Position numbers and translations under genes: made by a program. Of a stretch of 64,000 nt of DNA, positions 8,978 to 17,418 are shown piece by piece (position 1 is the stretch's first letter; each line of letters opens with the position of its first letter). Origin of the DNA: VAZQ01 sp036557705 (GTDB taxonomy: Bacteria; Pseudomonadota; Alphaproteobacteria; Rhizobiales; Xanthobacteraceae); assembly GCA_036557705.1 (NCBI GenBank), contig DATBHB010000037.1:124001-188000 (forward strand), given 5' to 3'. The notes beneath the pieces are model-generated. The model saw only the letters and a list, made by a program, of their open reading frames with translations, had not been told where the DNA came from and did no database searches.

Positions 8978-10696
8978 ATGACCGGGAGCCGCATCACATC
9001 GTTCTCTTGCCTCATTCTCGCTGCCACCATGCTCGCGGGCGCGCCGGCCTTGGCCGCGGAGGTCACCTTCGAGCGGCTCGTCAATGCCGACAAGGAGCCG
9101 CAGAACTGGTTGATGAACCATCGCACCTATGATGGCCAGCGCTTCTCTCCGCTCGACCAGATCAACAAGCAGAACGTCAAGTCCCTGCATGTCGCTTATG
9201 CGGTGGCGCTCGGAGGCTCGGCGGCCAATGAGAATATCGAGGCGACGCCGCTCGTCGAAGACGGGTTCCTCTATATCGTCGATCAATGGGGCATCGTGTA
9301 CAAAATCGACGTGCGCTCAGGCGACCTCGGCCGCATCGTCTGGCATATGGATCCTCATCAGCAGAAGCCGCCCTCCTGGGGCAATCACGGCGCGGCGCTG
9401 TGGGGCAATTACGTCATCTCGGTCGCCGGCTGGCCATCGCGCGCGATCGCAACCGACAAGGACACCGGCAAGGTCGTCTGGGAAACCGACATGCAGGACC
9501 AGCCGGTGACGGAGCTTACTTCGGCGCCGCTGGTCATCAAGGACCAGGTATTCATCGGCTCCTCCGGCGGCGACCGCGGCGCGCGCGGATGGCTCGCGAG
9601 CCTCGATGCGGCAACGGGCAAGCTTTTGTGGCGCAAATACACCGTTCCAGCGCCGGGCGAGCCCGGCTCGGAAACCTGGAAGGACAAGAACAACGCGTGG
9701 CAGACCGGCGGCGCCTCGATGTGGACGACCGGCACCTACGATCCGAAATCGAACCAGATTTTCTGGGGCACCGGCAATCCCGTCCCGATGTTCGATCCGA
9801 CCTATCGGCCCGGCGACAACCTTTACACCAACAGCATCATTTCCTGGAATCCGGAAGACGGCCGGATGAACTGGTATCACCAGTATCTGCCCAATGACGG
9901 TTGGGATTACGATTCGATTTCGACCCACATCATCATCGACGGAGTAGTCAACGGCGAGACGCGGAAACTGTTGACCCAGTCGAACCGCAACGGCCACGTC
10001 TACACGATGGACGCGAGCAACGGAATGATGCTGCTCGCCAAGCCCTATACGACCGTCAATTGGACCAAGGGCATCGATCAGAAGACCGGCAAACCGATCG
10101 AATACGTGCCCAATGCGGATCGGCAGATGTATGCGGGCGTGGCCACGCCGACGCTCGACCACAATAACGTCAAGCAGTGCCCGACTCTCGGCGGCGGCAA
10201 CAATTTCTGGCCCTCCTCCTACAGCCCACGGACCAAGCTCCTCTACATTCCCTCCGACCGCGGCTGCAATCTGTTGAAAATCGATCCGTCGCTGTCGAAT
10301 CCGGCCGGCATCTGGAAGGGCGGGGTCAACACGCAGTCCGAGCGCGTCGAGGGCGACGTCATCGCCTTCGACCCGCTGACCGGCGAGATCAGGCACATGG
10401 CACACTGGCCGTACGCGGGTCATGCCGGGACGGTGGTCACCGCGGGCGGGCTCGTGTTCACGGCTTTCGCCGACGGCACGTTCGCGGCCTTCGACGACGA
10501 GACGATGGACATGAAATGGAAGATCAACATGGGCGCAGGCTTTACGGCGCCGCCGATCTCGTTTGCGGTCAACGGCAAGCAATATATCGCAATCGCGACC
10601 GGGCTCTCGCGCATCTCCCGCGGAACGCTCGCCAAGGCGCCCGAAGCCGCGGAGCAGCGCAACTCCACGGTGCTTTACGTCTTTACCCTGGATTAG
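8978..10696 (+). CDS. PQQ-dependent (methanol/ethanol-type) alcohol dehydrogenase, periplasmic
   Basis: A 572-residue eight-bladed quinoprotein dehydrogenase. The Sec signal ends at LAGAPALAAE (residues 20-28), so it acts in the periplasm. NHRTYDGQRFSPLDQIN is the classic N-terminal signature. Asp310 in NDGWDYDS is the catalytic base, and Asp312 two residues later is the extra aspartate that marks lanthanide-dependent (XoxF/PedH-type) enzymes. Asn267 (GTGNP) is another metal ligand. The glutamate usually found in GAELG is Asp199 (GGDRG). The adjacent-cysteine disulfide of classical methanol dehydrogenases is missing. No cytochrome cL, MxaI or xoxJ gene is nearby. AAGGACA precedes the ATG. Alcohol or aldehyde substrate is unresolved. 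Confidence 0.88.
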   Translation: MTGSRITSFSCLILAATMLAGAPALAAEVTFERLVNADKEPQNWLMNHRTYDGQRFSPLDQINKQNVKSLHVAYAVALGGSAANENIEATPLVEDGFLYIVDQWGIVYKIDVRSGDLGRIVWHMDPHQQKPPSWGNHGAALWGNYVISVAGWPSRAIATDKDTGKVVWETDMQDQPVTELTSAPLVIKDQVFIGSSGGDRGARGWLASLDAATGKLLWRKYTVPAPGEPGSETWKDKNNAWQTGGASMWTTGTYDPKSNQIFWGTGNPVPMFDPTYRPGDNLYTNSIISWNPEDGRMNWYHQYLPNDGWDYDSISTHIIIDGVVNGETRKLLTQSNRNGHVYTMDASNGMMLLAKPYTTVNWTKGIDQKTGKPIEYVPNADRQMYAGVATPTLDHNNVKQCPTLGGGNNFWPSSYSPRTKLLYIPSDRGCNLLKIDPSLSNPAGIWKGGVNTQSERVEGDVIAFDPLTGEIRHMAHWPYAGHAGTVVTAGGLVFTAFADGTFAAFDDETMDMKWKINMGAGFTAPPISFAVNGKQYIAIATGLSRISRGTLAKAPEAAEQRNSTVLYVFTLD

Positions 10697-10706
10697 TCTT
10701 AGCTGC

Positions 10707-10870
10707 GTAGGGTGGGCAAAATCGCGCAGCACGGTCTTGCCGTGTGGGTCGTGGTGCGGCGCGCGATTTTGCCCACGCGGTCAACTTCTGACACTCGGCC
10801 GCGTGGGCAAAGGCGCGCCAGCGACTGTGCGTTACTTCAAGCATCGCGAAGCGCCTTTGCCCACCCTACG
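10707..10870. repeat. Palindromic repeat, family A, copy 2
   Basis: Outer ends GTAGGGTGGGCAAAATCGC and GCGCCTTTGCCCACCCTACG, with inner arms GCGCGATTTTGCCCACGCGG and GCGTGGGCAAAGGCGC. Length 164 bp, the same as copy 1. It separates the convergent PQQ dehydrogenase and amidohydrolase genes. Confidence 0.8.
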
Positions 10871-10892
10871 GATAGTTTCTGACGCAGTTCGC

Positions 10893-12338
10893 TCAATCGA
10901 GGAGGCCGATGCGAAAGCCGGCGCGCTCCATCACGGCGTCGCGCGATTGCAGAGCCAACCGCCGCACGCGCGGCAGGTCGACGCCGACGAGGCGGCCCCG
11001 CCATTTCTTGACCTTGCCGGCAATGAACACCGTTTCCACGTGGCCGGGATTCATGAGATTGGCAGCCGTGCCATAGGCATTGCTGTGCGGCCAGACGTCG
11101 AGGCCGTCGGCGCGCAGCACGACGAGATCAGCCTCTTTGCTGGGCGCGAGCGTGCCGATCCTGCGGTCGAGATTGGCGCAACGCGCGCCCTCGATAGTGG
11201 CGAATTCGAGTACATCGCGAGGGGTGACGAGCGGGGGCAGATTCTGTTCCCCCTTGCGGGCGCGCTGGAGGATCGACAGCCGCTGCAGGTCGAACACGGC
11301 GCGCATGATCCCGAACATGTCCTGCGCGACGACCTTGGTGTGGTCGGAGCTCAGACTCGGGCGCACGCCGTGATCGAGCGCGTCCTGGATAGACGGCATG
11401 CCATGGCCCATCGACATTTCGATTGCCGGCGCATGCGAGGTGCGGCCGCCGGTTTCCTTGATGGCGCGCCAAGCCGCATCGTTGAGGTGCGCGCAATGGA
11501 TGTATTCATCGCCCTCGCGCATCAGCCCGGCGTCCCGGAGCGCAATCAGCGCCTGCGAATTGTTGCTGATGTGGAGGACTGCGCGCAACCCGTTCTCTCG
11601 CACAAAGGCGAAAGTCTTGGGATCGATGCTGGTCGCGAAAGCGAGCGTGAGCAGCTGGTCCTCGGAATTGAAGTAACTTCGCCGCAGCCGCATCACGTCC
11701 TGAGGGTATTGCGAAAGCGGCCCTTTGCCGCGCGAATAGGCACAGACGGCGCGAATGCCGGCTTCCTGGAACGCGTGTACCAAAGCATCGCTGTGCTCGG
11801 GCGAGTGGTTGATCTGGGAAGTGTCCACTACCGCCGTCGTGCCCATGTCGATCATCCCGAGCGCCGTCACCAGGACACCGGCGTGAACGTCGTCAGGGCG
11901 AAAGGCCGGGATCAGCTTATCCTCGAAGGTTTCGCGGTAGCCGGGGTCGAAAATGGTCCCGTTCGGGAGGCTGCTGCGCAAAATCCCTTCGAAGGAATGG
12001 CTGTGGGTATCGACGAATCCGGGGATGACGATCCGTTCGGAGGCATTAATGACCGCTGTCAAATCGGGCGAGACTGCGATCTCCGGTCGAACCTCGCGAA
12101 TCTTGCCGTCCTCGATCAGGATATCGGCCTGCCCAAAGTCGCCGATTTGCCGATCGAGCGTCAGCACGATCCCGCCTCGCAGCAGAATGCGCCGCGCCGT
12201 TTGCAGCCGCGCAAGTTCCGCGTCTGCGTCCGCGCCGCCGGCATTCTGGGCGCGCGTTTCTACCGAGAGCGTACCGGCCGCGGCCCCGCCGGCAAGAAGC
12301 CCGCTGCTATTCTTGAGAAATTCGCGCCGATTACGCAT
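10893..12338 (-). CDS. Tat-exported amidohydrolase (cytosine deaminase/TrzN-like)
   Basis: A 481-residue amidohydrolase-superfamily protein. It begins MRNRREFLKNSSGLLAGG, a clear Tat signal (RREFLK), and AGTGAGGAGCGC lies just before this ATG. That rules out the 72 further upstream codons. Metal-site motifs are THSHSFEG (HxH), HISNNS, HCAHLND and SSDHT, in the order of the deaminase/chlorohydrolase branch (cytosine deaminase, SsnA, AtzA-like), which use one metal ion to remove amino or other leaving groups from heterocycles. Export of such an enzyme is unusual but recurs in this group. Substrate unknown. It precedes the lipocalin-like trio on the same strand by a short gap holding a small repeat. 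Confidence 0.82.
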   Translation of the reverse strand: MRNRREFLKNSSGLLAGGAAAGTLSVETRAQNAGGADADAELARLQTARRILLRGGIVLTLDRQIGDFGQADILIEDGKIREVRPEIAVSPDLTAVINASERIVIPGFVDTHSHSFEGILRSSLPNGTIFDPGYRETFEDKLIPAFRPDDVHAGVLVTALGMIDMGTTAVVDTSQINHSPEHSDALVHAFQEAGIRAVCAYSRGKGPLSQYPQDVMRLRRSYFNSEDQLLTLAFATSIDPKTFAFVRENGLRAVLHISNNSQALIALRDAGLMREGDEYIHCAHLNDAAWRAIKETGGRTSHAPAIEMSMGHGMPSIQDALDHGVRPSLSSDHTKVVAQDMFGIMRAVFDLQRLSILQRARKGEQNLPPLVTPRDVLEFATIEGARCANLDRRIGTLAPSKEADLVVLRADGLDVWPHSNAYGTAANLMNPGHVETVFIAGKVKKWRGRLVGVDLPRVRRLALQSRDAVMERAGFRIGLLD

Positions 12339-12353
12339 GCGCTCCTCACTCGT

Positions 12354-12412
12354 AGTAGCCCGGACGGAGTAATCGCGCGTCAAAGACGCGCGATTACGAA
12401 ATCCGGGATTGG
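12354..12412. repeat. Short palindromic repeat, family F half-copy
   Basis: GTAGCCCGGA ... ATCCGGGAT ends enclose the hairpin TAATCGCGCGTC / GACGCGCGATTA. It resembles the longer family F element at 15474-15638. Confidence 0.55.
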
Positions 12413-12477
12413 CGGCGCCAGCAGATTCCCCACATTGGGCACCGGCAGGCCGGCGCTTCGTGCGCAGTTCAACGCGG

Positions 12478-13068
12478 CTACTTGATGCGCCGCCAGGCCA
12501 GCATGAGCTTATCGCCACCCTCCGCCGGCATTGGCACGCTGACGGTGAAATCATCCTGCCAGAGCGCGGTGATCACATATTTCTGCGTCGTATCGTCAAA
12601 GTTCGGGTATGAACTTCCTTCGATTCGCGCTGTTAGACCTTTGTCCTGATCGTTGACTGTGTAGGTGCCGAACATGGTGAACATGCCGTCGTAGGCAGCC
12701 TTGATCTCTTCAGGCGTGCCTTTCAGGCGATCGTTGGCTGCAAAATGCGGCCGCCCGATGTCGCGGTAGATTTGGAGCGAGTATCGTCCCTCTGGTCCGA
12801 ACATGACCAGGCCCCTCGGATTGGGACCCATCAGCGGGACTTGAGTATTGTCCGGCTTTACCTGATCGACGATCAGCAGCCTCCAGCTGCCGACGATCGC
12901 TTCCTTGAGCGGGCGGCCATCGAACGGGCCGGTATTCGCCGGAGCCGCCGGTGCGGTGCCGGCTTTACCTTTGCCTCCTTCGCCCTTCTGTTGCGCCCCC
13001 GCGCCGGTGAGCACGGAATAGGTCAGAGCCGCCATCACGGAGGCCACCACCACGCTACGCCAATTCAT
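12478..13068 (-). CDS. Secreted lipocalin-like domain protein (copy 1 of 3)
   Basis: A 196-residue exported protein with a Sec signal (MNWRSVVVASVMAALTYSVL...GAGAQ), a Gly/Ala/Lys-rich linker and a lipocalin-like domain (about 55-196). That domain carries the family pattern VGSWRLL...GPNPRGLVMFGPEGRYSLQI and ends in LAWRRIK. Lipocalin-like (Lipocalin_5 type) domains bind small hydrophobic ligands; the ligand here is unknown. The ATG is preceded by GGGAGGAAAGC. It is the last and most diverged of three head-to-tail paralogs, which share an almost identical N-terminal third. Confidence 0.8.
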   Translation of the reverse strand: MNWRSVVVASVMAALTYSVLTGAGAQQKGEGGKGKAGTAPAAPANTGPFDGRPLKEAIVGSWRLLIVDQVKPDNTQVPLMGPNPRGLVMFGPEGRYSLQIYRDIGRPHFAANDRLKGTPEEIKAAYDGMFTMFGTYTVNDQDKGLTARIEGSSYPNFDDTTQKYVITALWQDDFTVSVPMPAEGGDKLMLAWRRIK

Positions 13069-13149
13069 GCTTTCCTCCCATGTCGAGCCCCGTCGCCCGA
13101 GCGGACCGACGGGGACTGTATGTGAAAATGAAGCGTCCGCCGGACGCTG

Positions 13150-13752
13150 CTACTTGATGCGTCTCCAGGCCGTCATCACCTTGTCCCCTCCGTATCCCTG
13201 GGTTGACGGAATAGGATTGTTATAGGTGAAGTCGTCTTGCCAGAGCGCAGTAATGAGGCGCGTCTGCTTGGTGTCGGTCCAGTTCGGGTACGAACTGCCT
13301 TCGATTCGGAAGGTCAGCATCTTGCTCTGCTCGTCGACCGCGTAGTTGCCGAAATGGGTGATCATCCCGTCATAGGCGGCCTTGATCTCTGCGGGGGTTC
13401 CCTTCAAGCGATCGTTGGCGGCGAAATTCGGTCGCCCGATGTCGCGCATGATTTGCAGCGAGTATCGTCCCTCCGGCCCGAACATCAGCAGGCCGCGCGG
13501 ATTGGGGCCGAAATTCGGGACCTGAGTGCCATCCGGCTTGACGGTATCGACGATCAACAGCCGCCAGCTGCCGACGATTGCTTCCTTGAGCGGCCGCCCA
13601 TCGAACGGGCCGGTATTGGCCGGGGCTGCGGCTCCGGCGCCGGCTTTGCCTTCGCCGCCTTTGCCTTTCTGCTGCTGCGCGCCCGCGCCGGTGAGCACGG
13701 AATAAGTGAGCGCGGCCATCACGGACGCTACAACTACGCTTCGCCAGTTCAT
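13150..13752 (-). CDS. Secreted lipocalin-like domain protein (copy 2 of 3)
   Basis: A 200-residue paralog of the flanking genes: the same signal peptide and linker, then PFDGRPLKEAIVGSWRLLIVD and the domain motif GPNPRGLLMFGPEGRYSLQI. It differs mainly in the last 40 residues (YNNPIPSTQGYGGDKVMTAWRRIK). AGAAGGAGGAACTA precedes the ATG. The 80-95 bp gaps on each side contain no strong terminator, so the three copies may be one transcript. Probably periplasmic or outer-membrane-associated ligand binding; no catalytic residues expected. Confidence 0.8.
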   Translation of the reverse strand: MNWRSVVVASVMAALTYSVLTGAGAQQQKGKGGEGKAGAGAAAPANTGPFDGRPLKEAIVGSWRLLIVDTVKPDGTQVPNFGPNPRGLLMFGPEGRYSLQIMRDIGRPNFAANDRLKGTPAEIKAAYDGMITHFGNYAVDEQSKMLTFRIEGSSYPNWTDTKQTRLITALWQDDFTYNNPIPSTQGYGGDKVMTAWRRIK

Positions 13753-13846
13753 TAGTTCCTCCTTCTACTTCTCTCCCGGCGCGTTTTTCTGATTGGGCGC
13801 CGGGAGAATTCCTTTCGATACAAGCGTAAACTATGGCCGGGACGCC

Positions 13847-14446
13847 CTATTTGATGCGCCGCCAGGCCAGATCGATCTTATCGCTTCCCGTTGACGGGGT
13901 CGGCACTGTCCAGGTGAGATCGTCCTGCCATAGGGCCGTAATCACACGCATCTGCTTGCCGTCGTTCTGGTTGGGAAAGGAGCTGCCTTCAATGCGAAAG
14001 ACGAGGCTCTTGTCCTGGTCGTTTACGACGTAGCTGCCGAAATGACTGAGCATGCCTTCGTACGCAGCCTTGATCTCAGCGGGTGTTCCCTTCAACCGGT
14101 CGTTGGCGGCGAAATTCGGCCGCCCGATGTCGCGCATGACCTGCAGCGCATAACGGCCGTCGGGCCCGAAGATGACAACGCCCCGCGGATTCGGACCGAA
14201 CTGCGGGACCTGGGTGCCGTCTGACTTTACCGCATCGGAAATCAGAAGCCGCCAGCTGCCGACAATCGCCTCCTTGAGCGGCCGCCCGTCGAACGGTCCG
14301 GTATTGGCCGGGGCTGCGGCTCCTGCGCCAGCTTTGCCTTCTCCGCCTTTGCCCTTCTGCTGTTGCGCGCCCGCGCCGGTGAGCACGGAATATGTCAAAG
14401 CGGCCATCACGGACGCCACCACGACGCTACGCCAGTTCATCCTCAT
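13847..14446 (-). CDS. Secreted lipocalin-like domain protein (copy 3 of 3)
   Basis: A 199-residue paralog, promoter-proximal in the trio. TGGGAGGAAGCA sits the usual five bases before the first ATG (MRMNWRS), so this copy appears to start two residues earlier than its sisters, which begin MNWRS. Mature domain: GSWRLLISDAVKSDGTQVP, GPNPRGVVIFGPDGRYALQV, ending DLAWRRIK. The near-identical signal and linker with divergent C-termini point to tandem duplication followed by divergence or N-terminal gene conversion. Confidence 0.8.
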   Translation of the reverse strand: MRMNWRSVVVASVMAALTYSVLTGAGAQQQKGKGGEGKAGAGAAAPANTGPFDGRPLKEAIVGSWRLLISDAVKSDGTQVPQFGPNPRGVVIFGPDGRYALQVMRDIGRPNFAANDRLKGTPAEIKAAYEGMLSHFGSYVVNDQDKSLVFRIEGSSFPNQNDGKQMRVITALWQDDLTWTVPTPSTGSDKIDLAWRRIK

Positions 14447-14537
14447 TGCTTCCTCCCATTGCCAGCCCCTCCGCCCTTCTGGTCGAGCATCGGGATGCCC
14501 ATTGTTACGCTAGCGGCGCATGGCCTGCCAAGCCCTC

Positions 14538-15407
14538 TCATTCCTTAACGTTTTTGAAATAGCGCTCGTCAGGCGGCCTTTGACCGTTGCGGGTCGGCAT
14601 CAGCAGACCATCGGCGCTCAGGAAGTAGTTCTCCCCGCCGATCACGACAAAGTCGCTGCCTTCGGCGCAGATGAATTCGCCCCAGTCCGGTCGCGGATCG
14701 GTGTTGCGCACATAGGTGCGGGTGACCGTCCACGGCCGGGTCAGGGCATGATCGATGACCGTGATCTCGTCGTGCATCAGGTTCGGATTGGTTCTGTCGA
14801 GCGAGATGCGCTCGCGGAAGATCGATTGGTTGTCATGGTGCAGCGGCAGTCCGCCGGCATCGTAGTGCCGGGGCCCCTTGAATCCGCGGCTCTCCACTTC
14901 CAAGGTGTCGAAACGCCCGTCGCCGTCAGTGTCAAACCATTTGCCGATCGAATAGCCCACCAGCGTCGGCTCAATCTCCTTCGGCCAGTCGCGGCCGTCG
15001 GTGTAGATGCGCCGCGTGTGCTCTACCCAGTCGATCAACGCGTAGGTCGTTTCCGGCGTAATGATCAATTCCATCGGCTGCACCGCATAGGTGATGATGG
15101 GCATGCCGAAGCCGCGACACGTTGAGCCGCGCCAATCGAAAGAGCCTCCTTGTTCCTGAGATTTGATATTGGCCTCGAGCACTTTCTGGTATTCGGGCGT
15201 GAGCGGCGCCTGCTGATATTGGGCCCAGCCCTTATTGGGATCGAACGAGACCTGGCCGGGCAGTCTGCGCGGCGGGGGCTGGCGATTCCACTGTCCTTTC
15301 CAATCGGGATATTTGGCACCATCCGCCGCGGCGGCCGTCAGCGTCAGCGCGGCTGCCAGTGATGTCACAATTGCGGTGAAGGCACCTCTCGCGCTTGCGC
15401 GAAGCAT
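14538..15407 (-). CDS. Secreted protein of unknown function (paralog of the 22519-23349 product)
   Basis: A 289-residue exported protein. The Sec signal runs from MLRASARGAFTAIVTSL to LTAAAADG, and AGGGAGGAGTGCG lies directly before this ATG, so the 16 upstream codons are excluded. The mature part starts KYPDWKGQWNR and contains LIITPETTYAL, RRIYTDGRDWP, YSIGKWFDTDGDGRFDTLEVE, ALTRPWTVTRTY and LSADGLLMPTR. These blocks align end to end with the product at 22519-23349, giving a two-member family in this window. The DTDGDGRFD stretch resembles a calcium-binding loop. It lies upstream of the lipocalin trio on the same strand. Function not recognised. Confidence 0.75.
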   Translation of the reverse strand: MLRASARGAFTAIVTSLAAALTLTAAAADGAKYPDWKGQWNRQPPPRRLPGQVSFDPNKGWAQYQQAPLTPEYQKVLEANIKSQEQGGSFDWRGSTCRGFGMPIITYAVQPMELIITPETTYALIDWVEHTRRIYTDGRDWPKEIEPTLVGYSIGKWFDTDGDGRFDTLEVESRGFKGPRHYDAGGLPLHHDNQSIFRERISLDRTNPNLMHDEITVIDHALTRPWTVTRTYVRNTDPRPDWGEFICAEGSDFVVIGGENYFLSADGLLMPTRNGQRPPDERYFKNVKE

Positions 15408-15473
15408 CGCACTCCTCCCTATGCAAGCGCCGCTTGTTTCGCGGCATTTGTTCAACCGCTGCGCCGGCCAACT

Positions 15474-15638
15474 CGTAGCCCGGATTGCGTGATCGCGCCG
15501 ATATGCTTGGCAAACAAGAACCGGTCGAAAGCGCGATCATGCAATCCGGGGGACCGGGGCGATCCCGGATTGGAGCTTGCCCTTCGCCGCGAGGGCGCGG
15601 GAACGACCTCGGCTGGGCAAGCTCCAATCCGGGCTACG
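15474..15638. repeat. Palindromic repeat, family F (CGTAGCCCGGATT ends)
   Basis: CGTAGCCCGGATTG at one end and CAATCCGGGCTACG at the other; inner arms GCGATCATGCAATCCGG and GAGCTTGCCC / GGGCAAGCTC. It lies between divergent genes and produces a false N-terminal extension of the following hydrolase frame. Confidence 0.75.
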
Positions 15639-15723
15639 AAGCTGGATCAGACGGCCGCATGCCGGCATACTAGAGCATGTCTCGGTCGTGTCGAGCCACA
15701 CACTCTTGCGCGAGGAGCAAAAC

Positions 15724-16605
15724 ATGGATCGGCGTTCGGTCTCGGCCCGCAGCTTGCGACGCAATGTGCTCGTGGGGTTCTTGTTCGCCTCGCTTGCTGC
15801 TGGTTCGGCGGCACGCGCCGATGAAGCACAGGGGACATACGTCGATCTGCCCAATGTGAAGCTCTGGATGATCGATACCGGCGGGACCGGAGAACCGGTG
15901 ATCCTGCTGCACGCCAACACCGGGACATCCGAGAATTGGCAGAAGCAGATTCCTTCCTTCGTGCAGGCCGGCTATCGGGTTATCGCGATTGACCGGCCCG
16001 GCTGGGGCAAGAGTGTCATTCGCGAAGGAGAAAAGCCGGTGAGCGTCGCCGAAGATCTCGATGCGCTCGCGGATCATCTGGCATTGGCGAGGTTCCATCT
16101 CGTGGGTGTCGCCGGCGGCGGCTATATCGCGCTCGATTATGCGGCGTGGCGGCCGCAGCGCCTGCGCAGTTTGGTTATTGCAGCAAGCGGGCTTGGCCTT
16201 GTCGATGACGAAGAGGCGGCGTCATTTCGCAAGCGCGCTGCCATCCCGGGATTTGCAAATGAGCCGCCCGAGGTGCGGGAAATGAGCCCGTCCTATCGCG
16301 GCACCAATCCGGACGGCGTGGCGCAATGGAAGGCGATCGAAGCGGGCGCGCACAAACGCGACGCGCCGGTCCCGCCGCTGCGGACGCCCAACACCGACGC
16401 CAAGATTGCCTCGATTACGACGCCGCTCCTGGTGCTCGCCGGCGATGTCGACCTTACGACCCCATCGGCCGCCGTCCGGCTCTGGGCCAAGCATCTAAAA
16501 ATCCCGTACGATTGGGCGTTGATCCCCGAGGCCGGCCATTCGGTCGCCTGGGAACAGCCCGAGGCCTTCAACAGTGCGGTGATCGCGTTTTTGCGCAAGC
16601 ATTAA
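15724..16605 (+). CDS. Exported alpha/beta-hydrolase-fold protein lacking the nucleophile serine
   Basis: A 293-residue alpha/beta-hydrolase-fold protein with a Sec signal ending at AGSAARADE (residues 26-34). HANTGTSENW (63-72) holds the oxyanion-hole region, RPGWGKS follows strand 4, an acid lies in AGDVDLTTP (about 239-247), and His272 is in EAGHSVAW. The nucleophile elbow, normally GxSxG, reads GVAGG at 128-132, so the catalytic serine is Ala130. It is either a non-hydrolytic binding protein, an enzyme with another mechanism, or inactive. The ATG is placed at the signal peptide; upstream codons are repeat-derived. GAGGAGCAAAAC precedes it. Confidence 0.8.
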   Translation: MDRRSVSARSLRRNVLVGFLFASLAAGSAARADEAQGTYVDLPNVKLWMIDTGGTGEPVILLHANTGTSENWQKQIPSFVQAGYRVIAIDRPGWGKSVIREGEKPVSVAEDLDALADHLALARFHLVGVAGGGYIALDYAAWRPQRLRSLVIAASGLGLVDDEEAASFRKRAAIPGFANEPPEVREMSPSYRGTNPDGVAQWKAIEAGAHKRDAPVPPLRTPNTDAKIASITTPLLVLAGDVDLTTPSAAVRLWAKHLKIPYDWALIPEAGHSVAWEQPEAFNSAVIAFLRKH

Positions 16606-16633
16606 ATTAGCGCCCGTTTCTCTTGCCAGTAAA

Positions 16634-17404
16634 ATGCGCCTCGCAGCGGATAGCAGCAAGCAGGATCGAAGCGGAGTGATGACAACGGGCGTCGTGCCAA
16701 TCAGCGACGAGACCAGGGTCTACGTGATCGGCGACATTCACGGCCGCGCCGACCTGCTCGACCGCATGGCCGTTGCGATCGAGCGCGATCTCGCCTCCTC
16801 GTCGGCGAGCGATGCGCTGACGGTCACCTTGGGCGACTATGTGGATCGCGGGCCGAACTCGCGGGGAGTGATCGAGCAGCTGTGCCGCAACCCGTTTCCG
16901 ACGCGCTACATCGCGCTCAAAGGAAACCACGAAGAGCTGCTGGCGCTGTTCTTGACCGATGCGGCGATCGGCCCGCAGTGGCGCCACCTCGGCGGGCTCG
17001 AAACGCTCCATTCCTACGGCGTGCCGGTGGGCCCCTTGATGCTGGGTCGCAGTTTCGAGGAAGCCTCAGCGGCGCTGCGCCGAGCCTTGCCGCCCGAGCA
17101 TCTCGATTTCCTCTCGAAACTCCAACTGTCGGTTTCGTTCGGGCGTTATTTTCTGTGCCATGCCGGCGTACGGCCGAGAATTCCGCTCGACCGTCAGGTC
17201 GCCGAAGACCTGCTATGGATCCGTGATGAGTTCCTCAATAGCAGCAGCGATTTCGGCAAAATGGTCGTTCACGGGCACACGCCGGTGGAACAACCGGAAG
17301 TCCTGCCCAATCGCATCAATATCGATACCGGAGCATTCATCACCGGACGCTTGACCTGTCTGGTGATCGATGCGGGCGAGAGGAGGTTTCTGACAATCGG
17401 GTGA
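16634..17404 (+). CDS. Calcineurin-like metallophosphoesterase (PrpA/ApaH-like protein phosphatase)
   Basis: A 256-residue phosphoesterase of the phage-lambda-phosphatase/PrpA type. All dinuclear-metal motifs are present: GDIHGR, GDYVDRG, GNHE, LCHAGVRP and VHGHTP. Such enzymes dephosphorylate proteins or cleave diadenosine polyphosphates; the short length and HGHTPVEQPEV tail favour a Ser/Thr protein phosphatase. Cytosolic, no signal. Start is uncertain: the first ATG has no clear ribosome site, and an ATG 15 codons on (MTTGVVPIS) has GGAG too close. It follows the hydrolase gene by 28 bp and may be cotranscribed. Confidence 0.85.
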   Translation: MRLAADSSKQDRSGVMTTGVVPISDETRVYVIGDIHGRADLLDRMAVAIERDLASSSASDALTVTLGDYVDRGPNSRGVIEQLCRNPFPTRYIALKGNHEELLALFLTDAAIGPQWRHLGGLETLHSYGVPVGPLMLGRSFEEASAALRRALPPEHLDFLSKLQLSVSFGRYFLCHAGVRPRIPLDRQVAEDLLWIRDEFLNSSSDFGKMVVHGHTPVEQPEVLPNRINIDTGAFITGRLTCLVIDAGERRFLTIG

Positions 17405-17418
17405 GCGAACCCTAATAC

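Noticed and set aside
8679..10870. CRISPR-like array from repeated GTGGGCAAA units
   Set aside because: The units are palindromic, differently spaced and separated by genes; no regular repeat-spacer pattern.
10563..12485. 640-codon plus-strand frame opposite the Tat-exported amidohydrolase
   Set aside because: It starts inside the PQQ dehydrogenase gene and runs through a palindromic repeat; no protein-like motifs.
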